DNA from: Pseudomonas sp. CFII64
Lineage (GTDB): Bacteria > Pseudomonadota > Gammaproteobacteria > Pseudomonadales > Pseudomonadaceae
NCBI RefSeq assembly: GCF_000416235.1
Contig: NZ_ATLO01000010.1
Location: forward strand, 1 to 64,000
Reading direction: 5' to 3'
DNA length: 64,000 nucleotides
Shown here in pieces: positions 26,098 through 35,955 of this stretch (its first letter is position 1; every line of letters starts with the position of its first letter). The notes below the pieces were generated by a model. That model saw nothing but the letters and a program-made list of their open reading frames with translations, had not been told where the DNA came from and did no database searches. A program made the position numbers and the translations under genes.

Positions 26098-27024
26098 TCA
26101 ATATCCCTCGCTACGGTCAATGGTGCCTGGCATGAACTCGCCGCGTTGATGGCGGCGGATATTGGCCAGCAGCACTTCGAATGCCGTCTGCGGTGAGGTC
26201 ATCGCGCCAATGTGCGGGGTCAGCCAGATGCGTGGGTGTTGCCAGTAAGGATGGTCAGCTGCCGGTGGTTCGTCGTTGAGCACGTCGAGAATCGCCCGAT
26301 CAACCTGGCCTGACGCCAGCGCATCGAGCAGATCGGCTTCCACCAGATGCCCGCCGCGCCCCAGATTGATCAGCTTTGCGCCTTGGGGCAGGGCAGCCAG
26401 CAGCTCGGCATTGATGATGCCCCGCGTGTCATCGGTCAGCGGCAACAGGCAGATCAGCACATCGCATTGATTGAGAAACGGCTTGAGCTGCGCCTGTCCG
26501 GCAAAGCACTGCACGCCGTCGATGGTTTTGGCCGAGCGTGCCCAGCCGCTCAGGGCGAAGCCGAACGCCTGCAGGCTTTGCAGCACCGCAACGCCCAGAT
26601 TGCCCAGACCCATCACGCCAACGCGGCGTTGACTGGCCGGCAGCAGCGGCCGGTTTTGCCATTGCTGCTGGCGTTGCTGATCCAGGTACAACGGGATCTC
26701 GCGGTGCAGGCTCAACACGGCAAAACAGGCGTATTCGATGATGCCTTGGGCAATGCCGGGGTCGAGCATGCGCACCACGTCGATATGCGGCGGCAGTTCG
26801 CTCAGGTCGAACTGATCGACGCCCGCCGAGGTGGCGAACACCACTTGCAGGTTGGGATAAGTGCTGTGCAGCGCCTTGGGCGCGATCCACGAGGCGAAAT
26901 AACGCACGTCCGCCGGATCACCGTCATCGGATTCCAGACGCACGTCGATGTCTGGCGCATGGTGCTGGAACAGGGATTTCCAGACTTGGCCGCGTGCATC
27001 GTCGATCTTGAACAGCAGGGTCAT
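26098..27024 (-). CDS. D-2-hydroxyacid dehydrogenase (glyoxylate/hydroxypyruvate reductase A-like)
   Basis: This 308-residue NAD(P)-dependent reductase has Rossmann motif GLGNLGVAVL near residue 145, the INLGRGGHLVEADL block with the substrate Arg, the acid in LNDEPP, and catalytic His in TPHIGAMTSP. The length fits GhrA. ATG 27024 is chosen because GAGAACC precedes it and the family begins here. It follows the tartrate dehydrogenase gene by 98 bp. Tartrate dehydrogenases can yield hydroxypyruvate-level products, which a GhrA-type enzyme could reduce to D-glycerate; this pairing is inference. Confidence 0.88.
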   Translation of the reverse strand: MTLLFKIDDARGQVWKSLFQHHAPDIDVRLESDDGDPADVRYFASWIAPKALHSTYPNLQVVFATSAGVDQFDLSELPPHIDVVRMLDPGIAQGIIEYACFAVLSLHREIPLYLDQQRQQQWQNRPLLPASQRRVGVMGLGNLGVAVLQSLQAFGFALSGWARSAKTIDGVQCFAGQAQLKPFLNQCDVLICLLPLTDDTRGIINAELLAALPQGAKLINLGRGGHLVEADLLDALASGQVDRAILDVLNDEPPAADHPYWQHPRIWLTPHIGAMTSPQTAFEVLLANIRRHQRGEFMPGTIDRSEGY

Positions 27025-27122
27025 GGTGGTTCTCACAGCGCTGAAGTGAGCCATGAAGATGCCTGATTCGAGCGCAACAATCCCCCGTTTCTCGTTTGGC
27101 AAACGGGAGATTGCGCTTTATT

Positions 27123-28208
27123 TCAGCGCTCGCAGGCCGCTGCGATGGCCTTGCCCAAGGATTCGGTGTTGCCGGTGCCGCCGATGTCGGCAGTCAGCGG
27201 CGCGTTTTCCGGGCCCATGGCCAGGACTGTTTCGATGGCGGCCAACACTTCGGCGCCCGCTTCGGGATGGCCCAGGTGTTCGAGCATCATCGCGCCGCAC
27301 CAGATTTGCCCGATGGGATTGGCAATGCCTTTGCCGGCGATGTCGGGCGCTGAGCCGTGGACCGGTTCAAACAGGCTCGGGAAGTGCCGCTCCGGGTTGA
27401 TATTCGCCGAAGGCGCAATGCCAATGGTGCCGGTGCAGGCCGGACCGAGGTCGGAAAGGATATCGCCGAACAGGTTGCTGGCCACCACCACATCGAACCA
27501 GTCCGGGTGCAGGACGAAGTTCGCGGTGAGGATATCGATGTGGTACTTGTCCACCTTGACTTCAGGGTATTTCTTGCCCATTTCCACGACGCGTTCATCC
27601 CAGTACGGCATGGTGATAGCGATGCCGTTGGACTTGGTGGCCGAGGTCAGGTGCTTCTTCGGCCGGCTCTGCGCCAGCTCGTAGGCGAACTTCAGGATGC
27701 GATCGACGCCGATGCGGGTCATCACGGTTTCCTGGAGGACGATTTCCCGTTCGGTGCCGGGGAACATCTTGCCGCCAACGCTGGAATACTCGCCTTCGGT
27801 GTTCTCGCGCACCACCCAGAAATCGATGTCACCGGGCTCGCGATTGGCCAGCGGTGCCTTGACGCCGGGCATCAGGCGGCACGGCCGCAGGTTGACGTAC
27901 TGATCGAACTCGCGACGGAACTGCAACAGCGAATCCCACAGGGAAATGTGGTCCGGCACCACATCCGGCCAGCCCACCGCACCGAAATAAATCGCGTCAT
28001 AGCCCTTGAGAATTTCGAACCAGTCGTCGGGCATCATCTTGCCGTGGGCCAGGTAATAGTCGGCGCTGGCGAAATCGAACCAGTCCCATTGCAGCTGCAG
28101 ATTGTGGTTTTTGGCGACCACATCCAGCACGCGGACGCCTTCGGGCATCACTTCCTTGCCAATACCGTCGCCGGGGATCACTGCAATTTTGTAGTGGGGC
28201 TTGCTCAT
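27123..28208 (-). CDS. ttuC: Tartrate dehydrogenase/decarboxylase
   Basis: This 361-residue enzyme is of the isocitrate/isopropylmalate dehydrogenase family in its tartrate/D-malate branch. It opens with YKIAVIPGDGIGKEVMPEG, includes the substrate-binding Arg set (LLQFRREFDQYVNLRPCRLM) and VRENTEGEYSSVGG, and the metal/cofactor region SNLFGDILSDLG and TGTIGIAPSANINPER. It oxidises tartrate or D-malate with NAD and Mn2+, often with decarboxylation. CTGGAGA precedes the start. A LysR gene is divergent from it with a 111-bp gap, the usual arrangement for tartrate genes. Confidence 0.9.
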   Translation of the reverse strand: MSKPHYKIAVIPGDGIGKEVMPEGVRVLDVVAKNHNLQLQWDWFDFASADYYLAHGKMMPDDWFEILKGYDAIYFGAVGWPDVVPDHISLWDSLLQFRREFDQYVNLRPCRLMPGVKAPLANREPGDIDFWVVRENTEGEYSSVGGKMFPGTEREIVLQETVMTRIGVDRILKFAYELAQSRPKKHLTSATKSNGIAITMPYWDERVVEMGKKYPEVKVDKYHIDILTANFVLHPDWFDVVVASNLFGDILSDLGPACTGTIGIAPSANINPERHFPSLFEPVHGSAPDIAGKGIANPIGQIWCGAMMLEHLGHPEAGAEVLAAIETVLAMGPENAPLTADIGGTGNTESLGKAIAAACER

Positions 28209-28319
28209 GTGTTCGTCTCCAGGGGATTGATCAGCGGATGCGACTCAGTGTATGCAGTGTTTCTGAATTAATAATTGGCCTTGAACGAAAGCCATTCTTA
28301 GATTTAAGGAAACAATCCC

Positions 28320-29234
28320 TTGAGCATGATCGACGACCTGGCGTTCTTTCAGCAGGTGGCGACGCGCGGCAGCCTGACGGAGGTCGCGCGCCATATGGGC
28401 TTGTCGCTGCCGGCAGTGAGCAAACGCTTGAGCCTGCTTGAGCAGCGATTGGGCGTGCAATTGCTGCAACGCACCACCCGCCGCTTGTCGCTGACGCCCG
28501 AAGGCACGCTGTATCTGGACGGCGGCCGACCGATCCTGCGCCAGCTCGAAGAACTGGAGAGCGCGCTGAGCAGTCGTCAACCGACGCTGCATGGGCGCTT
28601 GCGCATCAATGGCACGCTGGGATTTGGCCGTCGGCATCTGGCGCCCGTGGTGTCGAGCTTTGCCCGATTGCATCCCGAGCTGGAGATTTCCCTGGAATTG
28701 ACCAGCCAGCCGGTGAGTCTGCTGGATGATCAATTCGACATCGGCGTGGGCATGGGCGAGCCGCCTGATTCAAGGCTGATCGGTATTCGGCTGCTGGAAA
28801 ATCCGCGCATTCTCTGCGCCGCGCCGCGCTATCTGGAAAGCATGTCCACGCCGCAACAGGTTGCGGACCTGGTCCGGCACAACTGCATCGTCCTGCGTCA
28901 GTTCGGCAGCGACTATGCCATCTGGCGTTTCCACAAGGACGGCGTTGACTACGCGCACAAGGTCAGCGGCACTTTGTCGAGCAACGACGGCGAGGTCACG
29001 GTCGGTCTGGCGCTGGAGGGTCACGGCCTGATTCTGCGTTCGCGTTGGGATGTTCAGGAGCATCTGGAAAGCGGTCGCTTGCAAGCGCTGTTGGAGGATC
29101 ATCAGGCACCCAATGGCGATATCTATGCGGTTTACCAGCAACGTCGCCATTTGCCGCAGCGGATTTCGGTGTTCACTCATTACCTGGCACAAGCATTGGC
29201 CAAGCGCCTGCCGTTCGCTGCGCCGATACGGTAG
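28320..29234 (+). CDS. LysR-family regulator (DmlR/TtuA-like)
   Basis: This LysR-type regulator of 304 residues has its HTH at the N-terminus (GSLTEVARHMGLSLPAVSKR) and the CrgA/DmlR-type effector region (LRINGTLGFGRRHLAPVVS). The TTG at 28320 has AAGGAAA at good spacing; the ATG at 28326 is the alternative and would remove two residues. It is divergent from tartrate dehydrogenase and probably activates it in response to tartrate or D-malate. Confidence 0.88.
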   Translation: MSMIDDLAFFQQVATRGSLTEVARHMGLSLPAVSKRLSLLEQRLGVQLLQRTTRRLSLTPEGTLYLDGGRPILRQLEELESALSSRQPTLHGRLRINGTLGFGRRHLAPVVSSFARLHPELEISLELTSQPVSLLDDQFDIGVGMGEPPDSRLIGIRLLENPRILCAAPRYLESMSTPQQVADLVRHNCIVLRQFGSDYAIWRFHKDGVDYAHKVSGTLSSNDGEVTVGLALEGHGLILRSRWDVQEHLESGRLQALLEDHQAPNGDIYAVYQQRRHLPQRISVFTHYLAQALAKRLPFAAPIR

Positions 29235-29310
29235 AAGCTGCTTTCTGGCGAGGTAAATATGCGCGTTTGTACTTGCTGGGTGAGTGCATCATTCAAAGCA
29301 AGCCCAGGAT

Positions 29311-29380
29311 CGTTGGAGCGTGGCGTGCCCGCGAAGCGATATTCAGCTATGCCGCTTCGCGAGCAAGCTCGCTCCCACAC
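29311..29380. repeat. REP/BIME inverted pair
   Basis: GTTGGAGCGTGGCGTGCCCGC and the inverse-oriented GCGAGCAAGCTCGCTCCCAC flank a GCGAAGCGATA...CCGCTTCGC stem. It lies in the 372-bp gap before the binding-protein gene at 29607. The remainder (29381-29606) is AT-richer and probably holds that gene's promoter; nothing else is seen. Confidence 0.7.
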
Positions 29381-29606
29381 AAGTTCGCGCCGACGTGGAG
29401 AGGTCGTTCCCGAGATTTGTTTTATAACCTGAAGTTATGCTCTGTCTGACTATTCGTTCATTGTCGACTCGGGATCAGCTCTTGTAACGTCCTGCCGTCC
29501 CGCTCGGTAAAACAAAAAAATCAGACCTGAGCACGCAAGCCATTGCCAGGATTCAGTCGAGGTTTTTTGAAGCTGCCGAATTAATCTACGTTCAGGATGA
29601 TTTGCC

Positions 29607-30644
29607 ATGAAAACCTTGTCCCGTGGTTCAGTCTTATCCCTGTTGTGTCTGTCGGTAGCCTGCTCGATCCCCGCGATGGCGGCCGAGATTACCTTCGTTT
29701 CCCAAGGCGGGACTTATCAGGAGGCGCAGACCAAGGCGATCCTTGATCCGGCTGCGAAACGCCTGAACATCACCGTCAAACAGGACAGCGTTCCAGACGC
29801 ATGGCCGATGGTCAAAGCCCAGGGCGAGACGAAAAAACCCTTGTGGGACGTGATCGACACGCCAACCTCCAACTGCATTCGCGGCGGCAAGGAAGGTTTG
29901 ATCGAGCCCCTGGACCTGAGCAAGATGCCCAACGCTCAAGGCATGCCCGCGGCCTACCGCACACCCTGGTCGGTTGCCTACGAGTTCTATTCGTCGGTAC
30001 TCGGCTACAACAAGAAAACCCTGAAAAAAGTGCCGCAGAGCTGGGCTGATTTCTGGAACGTCAAAGAATTCCCCGGCACCCGCGCCTTGCGCAATGACCC
30101 GATGGGCACGCTCGAAGCGGCTTTGCTGTCTGACGGCGTGCCTCGCGACAAGCTTTATCCGCTGGATGTGGATCGCGCTTATAAACGCCTGCAACAGATC
30201 AAGCCGGATATCGCTGTGTGGTGGAGTTCCGGCGGCCAGTCGGCGCAGCTGCTCAATGACGGCGAAGTCGACATGCTGATGATCTGGAACGGACGCGCCA
30301 GCGCCGTGCGCAAGGATAACGCCGACGTGGAGTTCACCTACAACGATGGTCTGTTGCAGAACACCCAGTTATGCATCCTCAAGAATGCGCCCAACTATGC
30401 AACGGCCGTGAAGTTCGTCAACGAAGCGGTGTCGCCGGATCTGCAGGCCAATCTGCCGCTGTATATCGACTACGGTCCGGGTAACCCGGCGGCGTTTGCC
30501 ACTGGCAAGATCACCGCTGAACGGGCCAAGGAACTGCCAAGTTCGCCAGAGAATGCCGCGAAGCAGGCGCTGCTTTCCGAAGAATGGTGGTCGTCGCCGG
30601 CCGGCATCGCCGCCAAGGATCGTTGGTTGCAGTTCGTTCAATAA
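29607..30644 (+). CDS. ABC transporter substrate-binding protein (PotD-like), paralogue 1
   Basis: This 345-residue periplasmic binding protein has a signal peptide ending AMA-AE. It shares many blocks with the paralogue at 45779: ITFVSQGGTYQEAQTKAIL, WADFWNVKEFPG, DKLYPLDVDRAYKRL and GGQSAQLLNDGEVDM. The family binds polyamines and similar cations. No permease or ATPase is beside it; only a GMC oxidoreductase follows, 15 bp downstream. It may therefore feed the Pot-type channel encoded at 40884-45385, or a channel elsewhere. AGGATGA precedes the start. Confidence 0.9.
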   Translation: MKTLSRGSVLSLLCLSVACSIPAMAAEITFVSQGGTYQEAQTKAILDPAAKRLNITVKQDSVPDAWPMVKAQGETKKPLWDVIDTPTSNCIRGGKEGLIEPLDLSKMPNAQGMPAAYRTPWSVAYEFYSSVLGYNKKTLKKVPQSWADFWNVKEFPGTRALRNDPMGTLEAALLSDGVPRDKLYPLDVDRAYKRLQQIKPDIAVWWSSGGQSAQLLNDGEVDMLMIWNGRASAVRKDNADVEFTYNDGLLQNTQLCILKNAPNYATAVKFVNEAVSPDLQANLPLYIDYGPGNPAAFATGKITAERAKELPSSPENAAKQALLSEEWWSSPAGIAAKDRWLQFVQ

Positions 30645-30659
30645 AAGACTGGGCGGCCC

Positions 30660-32369
30660 ATGATCGACTACCTGATTCTCGGCGGCGGCAGCGCCGGTTG
30701 CGTGCTGGCCGCGCGGCTCTCGGAAAACCCCGACCACAAGGTATGCCTGGTGGAAGCCGGGCGCGATATTTCTGCCGGGGACATGCCGGCAGCGATTCGC
30801 AGCCGTTATCCGGGCCGGGCTTATCTGGACGTCAACAACATCTGGAAACGGCTGGTCGCCAGAATGGCTGGCCAGCCGCTGGCCACGCGGCGCTATGAGC
30901 AGGCGCGGATTCTCGGTGGCGGTTCGGCAATCAACGCACTGATGACCAATCGCGGCGCTCCGGCTGACTATGACGAATGGCAGCAACTGGGCGCCGACGG
31001 CTGGAACTGGCAAAGCGTGCTGCCGTATTTTCGCAAGCTGGAAACAGACTGCGATTTCAGTGGCCCGCTGCACGGTTCACACGGCCCCGTCAGAATTCGG
31101 CGCACGCCCGAGGCCGCGCTGTCACCTTTCGTTAACGCGGTAATCAATGCCCTGGCCGAACGCGGCCTGGTCCGCAAGGCGGATCAGAATGGCGTGTGGG
31201 AGGAGGGCGTGTACGCCGGGGCCGTCGGCGTCAGCGAACAGGGCGAGCGCATCCCGACATCGGTCTGCTACCTGACCGATGAAGTGCGTCAGCGGCCCAA
31301 TCTAACCTTGTTGACCGACACCGTTGTCGATCGAGTGCTGATTGAAGCGGGCCGGGCCACGGGTGCGCGGCTGCTCCGCCAGGGCGGCGCGGTCGAGCAG
31401 GTCATGGCCCGGGAAGTGATTGTCTGCGCGGGTGCGATCCATAGCCCGGCAGTGCTGATGCGCAGTGGAATAGGCCCGGTTAATGAACTGCTCAATCTGG
31501 GCATTCGTCTGGTGGTGGATCGTCCGGGTGTCGGCGGTAATCTGATGGAGCATCCGTCGATTGCCGTGTCCGCGCTGCTGGAAAAAGCCGGACGCACGCC
31601 ATTCAAGGACGAGCATCACGAACAGGCCATCGTGCGCTTTTCGTCCGGGCTGGATGACACCGTTGCCTGCGACATGCATGGCGCGATCCTGTCACGCTCG
31701 GGCTGGCATTCGGTGGGCTATCGACTGGGGACGATGTTCTTCTGGGTCAATAAATCCTATTCCCGGGGCCGGCTGCGCCTGGTTTCGAACAATCCTCTGG
31801 ACGAACCTGAAGTGAGTTTCGAGATGCTCTCGGACCCGCGCGATCTGGAGCGTCTCAAGCAGGCATTGCGTTTGGGGGCCAACACCTTGCGGGCACCTTC
31901 AATGCGCAGCGTGCGCAGCGTGGTATTTCCTTCCAGCTACTCGCCTCGGGTGGCGAAAATCGCCATGCCGGGCTTGTTCAATGCCGTGCAGCGCGGGTTG
32001 TTGAGTGTGTTGCTGGACATCGCCGGCCCGCTGCGCAAGGCGTTGATTCACGGCCTGGTGACTCAGGGCGTAACCCTGGACAAGCTCCTGGCCGACGATG
32101 TGGTGCTGACCGAGTTCGTGCGCAAGAACGTCGGCGGCACCTGGCATCCTTCCGGCACCTGCCGCATGGGGCGCAGCGATGATCCGACAGCGGTCACCCT
32201 GGGTGACGGGCGGGTGATCGGCGTCGGCAATCTGCGGGTGTGCGATGCGTCACTGATGCCATCGATTCCCTGTGCCAATACCAACGTGCCGACCATCATG
32301 ATCGCCGAGCGTATTGCCGATCTGATCAAGGCCGAAGCTATGAGCAGTGCAACGCAAAAGACCGCCTGA
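30660..32369 (+). CDS. GMC-family FAD oxidoreductase (choline/alcohol dehydrogenase-like)
   Basis: This 569-residue flavoprotein starts with the FAD dinucleotide fold (LILGGGSAGCVLAARL, then VEAGRD). It carries the GMC signature 1 region (ARILGGGSAINALM) and signature 2 (GAIHSPAVLMRSGIGP), and the active-site His block WHPSGTCRMG near residue 490. It oxidises a primary alcohol or amino-alcohol to aldehyde, with quinone or oxygen as acceptor. It is co-transcribed with the binding protein at 29607, and an aldehyde dehydrogenase converges on it. Import, alcohol oxidation, then aldehyde oxidation is a reasonable route; the substrate is unknown. Confidence 0.9.
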   Translation: MIDYLILGGGSAGCVLAARLSENPDHKVCLVEAGRDISAGDMPAAIRSRYPGRAYLDVNNIWKRLVARMAGQPLATRRYEQARILGGGSAINALMTNRGAPADYDEWQQLGADGWNWQSVLPYFRKLETDCDFSGPLHGSHGPVRIRRTPEAALSPFVNAVINALAERGLVRKADQNGVWEEGVYAGAVGVSEQGERIPTSVCYLTDEVRQRPNLTLLTDTVVDRVLIEAGRATGARLLRQGGAVEQVMAREVIVCAGAIHSPAVLMRSGIGPVNELLNLGIRLVVDRPGVGGNLMEHPSIAVSALLEKAGRTPFKDEHHEQAIVRFSSGLDDTVACDMHGAILSRSGWHSVGYRLGTMFFWVNKSYSRGRLRLVSNNPLDEPEVSFEMLSDPRDLERLKQALRLGANTLRAPSMRSVRSVVFPSSYSPRVAKIAMPGLFNAVQRGLLSVLLDIAGPLRKALIHGLVTQGVTLDKLLADDVVLTEFVRKNVGGTWHPSGTCRMGRSDDPTAVTLGDGRVIGVGNLRVCDASLMPSIPCANTNVPTIMIAERIADLIKAEAMSSATQKTA

Positions 32370-32386
32370 TCAGGGCGGTCTTTTGC
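32354..32386. terminator. Bidirectional intrinsic terminator
   Basis: A perfect 13-bp inverted repeat (GCAAAAGACCGCC at 32354-32366, loop of 7, complement at 32374-32386) ends in TTTT on the plus strand and has AAAA on its left side, so it can work for both converging genes. It includes the stop codon of the GMC gene. Confidence 0.85.
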
Positions 32387-32402
32387 TTGACGGGCCATCA
32401 GC

Positions 32403-33830
32403 TCAAGGCTGGTAGCCGATGATGCCCTTGACTTCCAGAAACGCTTCGAGCCCCCATTCTGCATATTCGCGACCATTGCCGGACTGTTTGTAGCCGCCGA
32501 ATGGCGCGCCCGCGTCCCAGGCCGGATGGTTGATAGAGACGCTGCCGGCCCGCAGTTGCAGGGCAATGGCTCGTGCCCGCTCGATACTTGCCGATTGCAC
32601 GTAAGCCGCGAGGCCGAACACGCTGTCATTGGCCATGGCGACCGCCTGCTGTTCGTCGGCATACGGCTGGATGCACAGCACCGGTCCGAAGATTTCATCC
32701 CGGGAAATAGTCATGTGCGGCGCAACCCCGGCAAAGATCGTCGGCTGCACGTAATAGCCTTGATCAAGATGTTCGGGGCGGCCCAATCCGCCGCAGACCA
32801 GCCGCGCGCCTTCATCAATGCCAATGGCGATCATGCGTTGAATCGCCTGGTACTGCCGCTCGCTGATCACCGGGCCCATGGTGGTCTGCGGATCTTCTGG
32901 CGGGCCGAGACGACAAGCGCTGGCGGCGCGATGCGCGATCTCTACCGCCTGATCATGCAAGGACGCTGGCACCAGCATGCGGGTCGGCGCATTGCAGGAT
33001 TGACCGCTGTTGCCGAAGCAGGAATTGACCCCGGAGGTTACCGCGCTTTCCAGATCTGCGTCATCCAGCAGGATATTGGCCGACTTGCCGCCCAGTTCCT
33101 GATGCACGCGCTTCACGGTCGGCGCCGCAAGACGGGCGACTTCGACTCCGGCGCGGGTCGAGCCAGTGAAGGACACCATGTCGACATCCGGGTGACCGGC
33201 CAGCGCCGCCCCCACAGTCGGGCCGTCGCCGTTGATTAAATTGAACACCCCGGCAGGCACGCCTGCGTCGTGCATCACTTCGGCGAATAACAGCGCGTTC
33301 AGCGGCGCGATTTCGCTGGGCTTGAGCACCATGGTGCAGCCGGCGGCCAAGGCCGGTGCGACCTTGCAGACGATCTGGTTGATCGGCCAGTTCCACGGCG
33401 TGATCAACGCCACCACGCCCACCGGCTCGAAATTGATCAGGGTCGAGCCGCGCATTTTCTGAAAGGCGAAGCCGTCCAGGGTGCGCAACAGTTCCTGGAG
33501 ATGGCGCTTGCCGATCCCGGCTTGCCAGTCGTGAGCGAGACTTTTCGGCGCGCCGACTTCGAGCATGATTGCTTCGGCAATGTCGTCGTAGCGCTTCATG
33601 AACGAGGCCAGAATCGCTTCGATCAGCTCTTTGCGCTCAGGTATTGAAGTCCGCGCGAACCCCGCAAATACGCGTTTCGCAGCGGACACGGCGGCGTCCA
33701 CGTCAGCCTGATTGCCCAAGGCAATCTCGCCGAACGGTTGCTCGGTCGCCGGGTTGATCACCGGCATGCGACTGCTGGAATGCGGTTCGACCCAGCCACC
33801 ATCGATATAGAACTTGAGCGCGTTGTGCAT
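32403..33830 (-). CDS. NAD(P)-dependent aldehyde dehydrogenase
   Basis: This 475-residue enzyme has the aldehyde dehydrogenase fold, with PWNWPINQI for cofactor binding, FTGSTRAG, the general base Glu in [13 protein letters not shown] and the nucleophile Cys in [17 protein letters not shown] 33830 gives the family N-terminus ([16 protein letters not shown]); an earlier in-frame start would add 20 residues. It is divergent from the LysR gene at 33978 and converges with the GMC oxidoreductase, whose aldehyde product it could oxidise to an acid. Confidence 0.92.
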   Translation of the reverse strand: MHNALKFYIDGGWVEPHSSSRMPVINPATEQPFGEIALGNQADVDAAVSAAKRVFAGFARTSIPERKELIEAILASFMKRYDDIAEAIMLEVGAPKSLAHDWQAGIGKRHLQELLRTLDGFAFQKMRGSTLINFEPVGVVALITPWNWPINQIVCKVAPALAAGCTMVLKPSEIAPLNALLFAEVMHDAGVPAGVFNLINGDGPTVGAALAGHPDVDMVSFTGSTRAGVEVARLAAPTVKRVHQELGGKSANILLDDADLESAVTSGVNSCFGNSGQSCNAPTRMLVPASLHDQAVEIAHRAASACRLGPPEDPQTTMGPVISERQYQAIQRMIAIGIDEGARLVCGGLGRPEHLDQGYYVQPTIFAGVAPHMTISRDEIFGPVLCIQPYADEQQAVAMANDSVFGLAAYVQSASIERARAIALQLRAGSVSINHPAWDAGAPFGGYKQSGNGREYAEWGLEAFLEVKGIIGYQP

Positions 33831-33977
33831 GGGGAAAGTGCTCTTGTGCAGGCGAATTAAAAGGAGCGGCACGCAAGCTTGTTCAAGCAAAAAGCATGGC
33901 CGTTTCCTCGCAAGAATAAGCCGGTATTTTTCATTCCGGCAATTTACTAATAGTTGTGTCAGGCATAAACTCAGATT

Positions 33978-34925
33978 ATGTCTAACCTGCGCCGCAAGCT
34001 CCCCAGTTCCAGCTCATTATTCGTCTTCGAGGCGGCCGCTCGCTGTGGCAGCTTCACTCGGGCGGCGGATGAACTGTGCGTCAGCCAGCCTGCGGTCAGC
34101 CGCATGTTGTCGCGGCTCGAAGAACACCTTGGCGTGCAGCTGTTCGAACGGGTGCGCGGCGGCGCCAGACTGACCGAAAGCGGCAGCATCTTGTATCGCC
34201 GGGTGCAGGAAGGCTTCAGTACCATCGAGTCGGCGATCAGCGAAATCGAGTCCCGGGCCACGGGCATTGAAACCGTTACGCTGTCGGTTTCCACGGCATT
34301 CACCACGCACTGGCTGATGCCGCGCATGAGCCGCTTCAACGAACGCTTTCCGACCGTGGACATGCGTTACCAGTTGATGTCGGGGCGCATCGGCGGACCT
34401 CTGGTGGATGTCGATCTGGGCATGCGTTATCTGGACGCCGGCAGCGTCAAAGACGCGGATTTGCTGCTTGTTCCGGAAATCACCCTGCCGGTGTGCAACG
34501 CTTCCTACCTCAAGAACGTGGTGAACGGCAGCAGCCAGAAATGTCCGCCAACGCTGATCAATATGGACAACCAGGACCGCAGTTGGGCCGAGGACTTCGC
34601 GGCTCCCGGCCGCAGTGACAACGCCCTGGTATTTTCCGATTACGCCGTGGTGGTGCAAGCGGCCTTGCTCGGGCAGGGCGTTGCATTGGGCTGGTTGAAC
34701 GTGGTTTCCCACTGCCTGGTGAAGGGCGAATTGCTACCGGCTGCCGAGCATGTGCGGGTTGCCTCGCGGCGCTGCTGTCTGGTGTCGCCGAGCAACCGTC
34801 CGGTGCGCCCGGTGGTGGAAAATGTCCGCGACTGGATCGCCGAAGAAATGCGCGATGACCTCATTAAAATTGACGCTCTGTATCCGCATCTTGGCCTGGC
34901 GGCATTGGTCGATTTAGGCGAATGA
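33978..34925 (+). CDS. LysR-family regulator (GcvA-like)
   Basis: This 315-residue regulator has a GcvA/AmpR-type N-terminus (LRRKLPSSSSLFVFEAAARC, HTH in CVSQPAVSRMLSRLEEHLG) and a LysR substrate domain (VTLSVSTAFTTHWLMPRMSR). It is divergent from the aldehyde dehydrogenase gene with 147 bp between them. That region contains a short dyad, GCTTG-TT-CAAGC (33877-33888). It probably regulates the dehydrogenase and perhaps the GMC unit. Confidence 0.92.
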   Translation: MSNLRRKLPSSSSLFVFEAAARCGSFTRAADELCVSQPAVSRMLSRLEEHLGVQLFERVRGGARLTESGSILYRRVQEGFSTIESAISEIESRATGIETVTLSVSTAFTTHWLMPRMSRFNERFPTVDMRYQLMSGRIGGPLVDVDLGMRYLDAGSVKDADLLLVPEITLPVCNASYLKNVVNGSSQKCPPTLINMDNQDRSWAEDFAAPGRSDNALVFSDYAVVVQAALLGQGVALGWLNVVSHCLVKGELLPAAEHVRVASRRCCLVSPSNRPVRPVVENVRDWIAEEMRDDLIKIDALYPHLGLAALVDLGE

Positions 34926-35065
34926 GAGCAGGTGTGCCGCGAACAGTAAAAAAACAGTAGGTTATGCCCTGAGGTCAGGTCAAAACAGAATATTTCGTGG
35001 GAAGACGGGGTCGATAATTGAGCCCAGACAGCTTCACCCTCATGACCTATCTTGCGGAGCGCCTT

Positions 35066-35770
35066 ATGTCATTCAAGCAGTTCAAAGCCCTGACGTTCGA
35101 CGTCGTCGGTACCCTGATCGATTTCGAAGCCGGAATCCTGAACCATGTGCGTGAAGTGGCGGGCGATGCCGGCAAGGCGTGCAGCGATGACGACCTCCTC
35201 AAGGCCTATCGCGAAGCCCGCGCCAACCCGGATTCGGGCTGGTGGCCAGACGATCTGGAACGTTGCTACCACTTGATGGCCGCCAAACTCGGCCTGCCGG
35301 ATAACGACGAGTACGCCAAAGGCCTGAGCCTAGCGGTGAAAAACTTCCCGGCGTTCCCGGATTCGGTCGAAGCCCTCAAGCGTCTGCACAAGCATTTCAA
35401 GCTGGTCGCGACCACCAACTCGCGGATCTGGGCGCTGGACTACATGGCCAAGACGCTGGAAGAACCTTTCGACGTGCGCGTGACGGTCGATGACGTGCGT
35501 TTCGAAAAACCTGATCCGCAGTTCTTCGCCTACACCCGTGGCGTGCTTGCGACCCAAGGCATCCTGTTCGAAAACATCCTTCACGTTGCCCAGAGCCAGT
35601 ATCACGACATCGGCGTGGCCATGCGTCTGGGTTATCAGACCTGCTGGATCGAACGCCGCTTTGCCCAGAAAGGCTCCGGCGGCACGCTGGAGTCCGAACA
35701 CACCAAACCGCACTACCACTTCACGTCCCTGGCGCAACTGGCCGACGCGGTCGAGAAAGAACTGGGCTGA
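35066..35770 (+). CDS. HAD-superfamily hydrolase (haloacid dehalogenase type II-like)
   Basis: This 234-residue HAD protein has motif I with the nucleophile Asp12 (FDVVGTLID), motif II Thr/Ser in VATTNSR, motif III Lys in RFEKPDPQFF, and an acidic motif IV region near VAQSQYHDIG. A helical cap lies between motifs I and II. ATG 35066 is preceded by GGAG; upstream ATGs at 35018 and 35042 lack ribosome sites. Its substrate is unknown. A degenerate relative lies at 38597. Confidence 0.88.
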   Translation: MSFKQFKALTFDVVGTLIDFEAGILNHVREVAGDAGKACSDDDLLKAYREARANPDSGWWPDDLERCYHLMAAKLGLPDNDEYAKGLSLAVKNFPAFPDSVEALKRLHKHFKLVATTNSRIWALDYMAKTLEEPFDVRVTVDDVRFEKPDPQFFAYTRGVLATQGILFENILHVAQSQYHDIGVAMRLGYQTCWIERRFAQKGSGGTLESEHTKPHYHFTSLAQLADAVEKELG

Positions 35771-35778
35771 AGCAGTCC

Positions 35779-35929
35779 GGTAGGAGGGGACTTGTCCCCG
35801 AAAATCAAACAACATACAGCCATCGAATTGAGATGTTCGTTGGAGCGAGGCTTGCCCGCGAACCCGGCAACGCGGTGGGCCAGATCCACCGCGTTATCGT
35901 TCTTCGCGGGCAAGCCTTGCTCCAACGAA
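35779..35929. repeat. REP plus 94-bp palindromic BIME
   Basis: A REP (GTAGGAGGGGACTTGTCCCC, from 35780) is followed by a long imperfect palindrome at 35836-35929. Its arms are TTCGTTGGAGCGAGGCTTGC and the complement, with an inner AACGCGGTGG/CCACCGCGTT stem. This fills the gap between the HAD gene and the amine oxidase gene. Confidence 0.75.
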
Positions 35930-35955
35930 TTGCATTCCATGACATGAGGCCGGCG

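Noticed and set aside
29460..29606. Sigma-54 promoter before the 29607 binding protein (GCACG...TTGC)
   Set aside because: The spacing between the GC-containing elements is three bases too long for a -24/-12 promoter.
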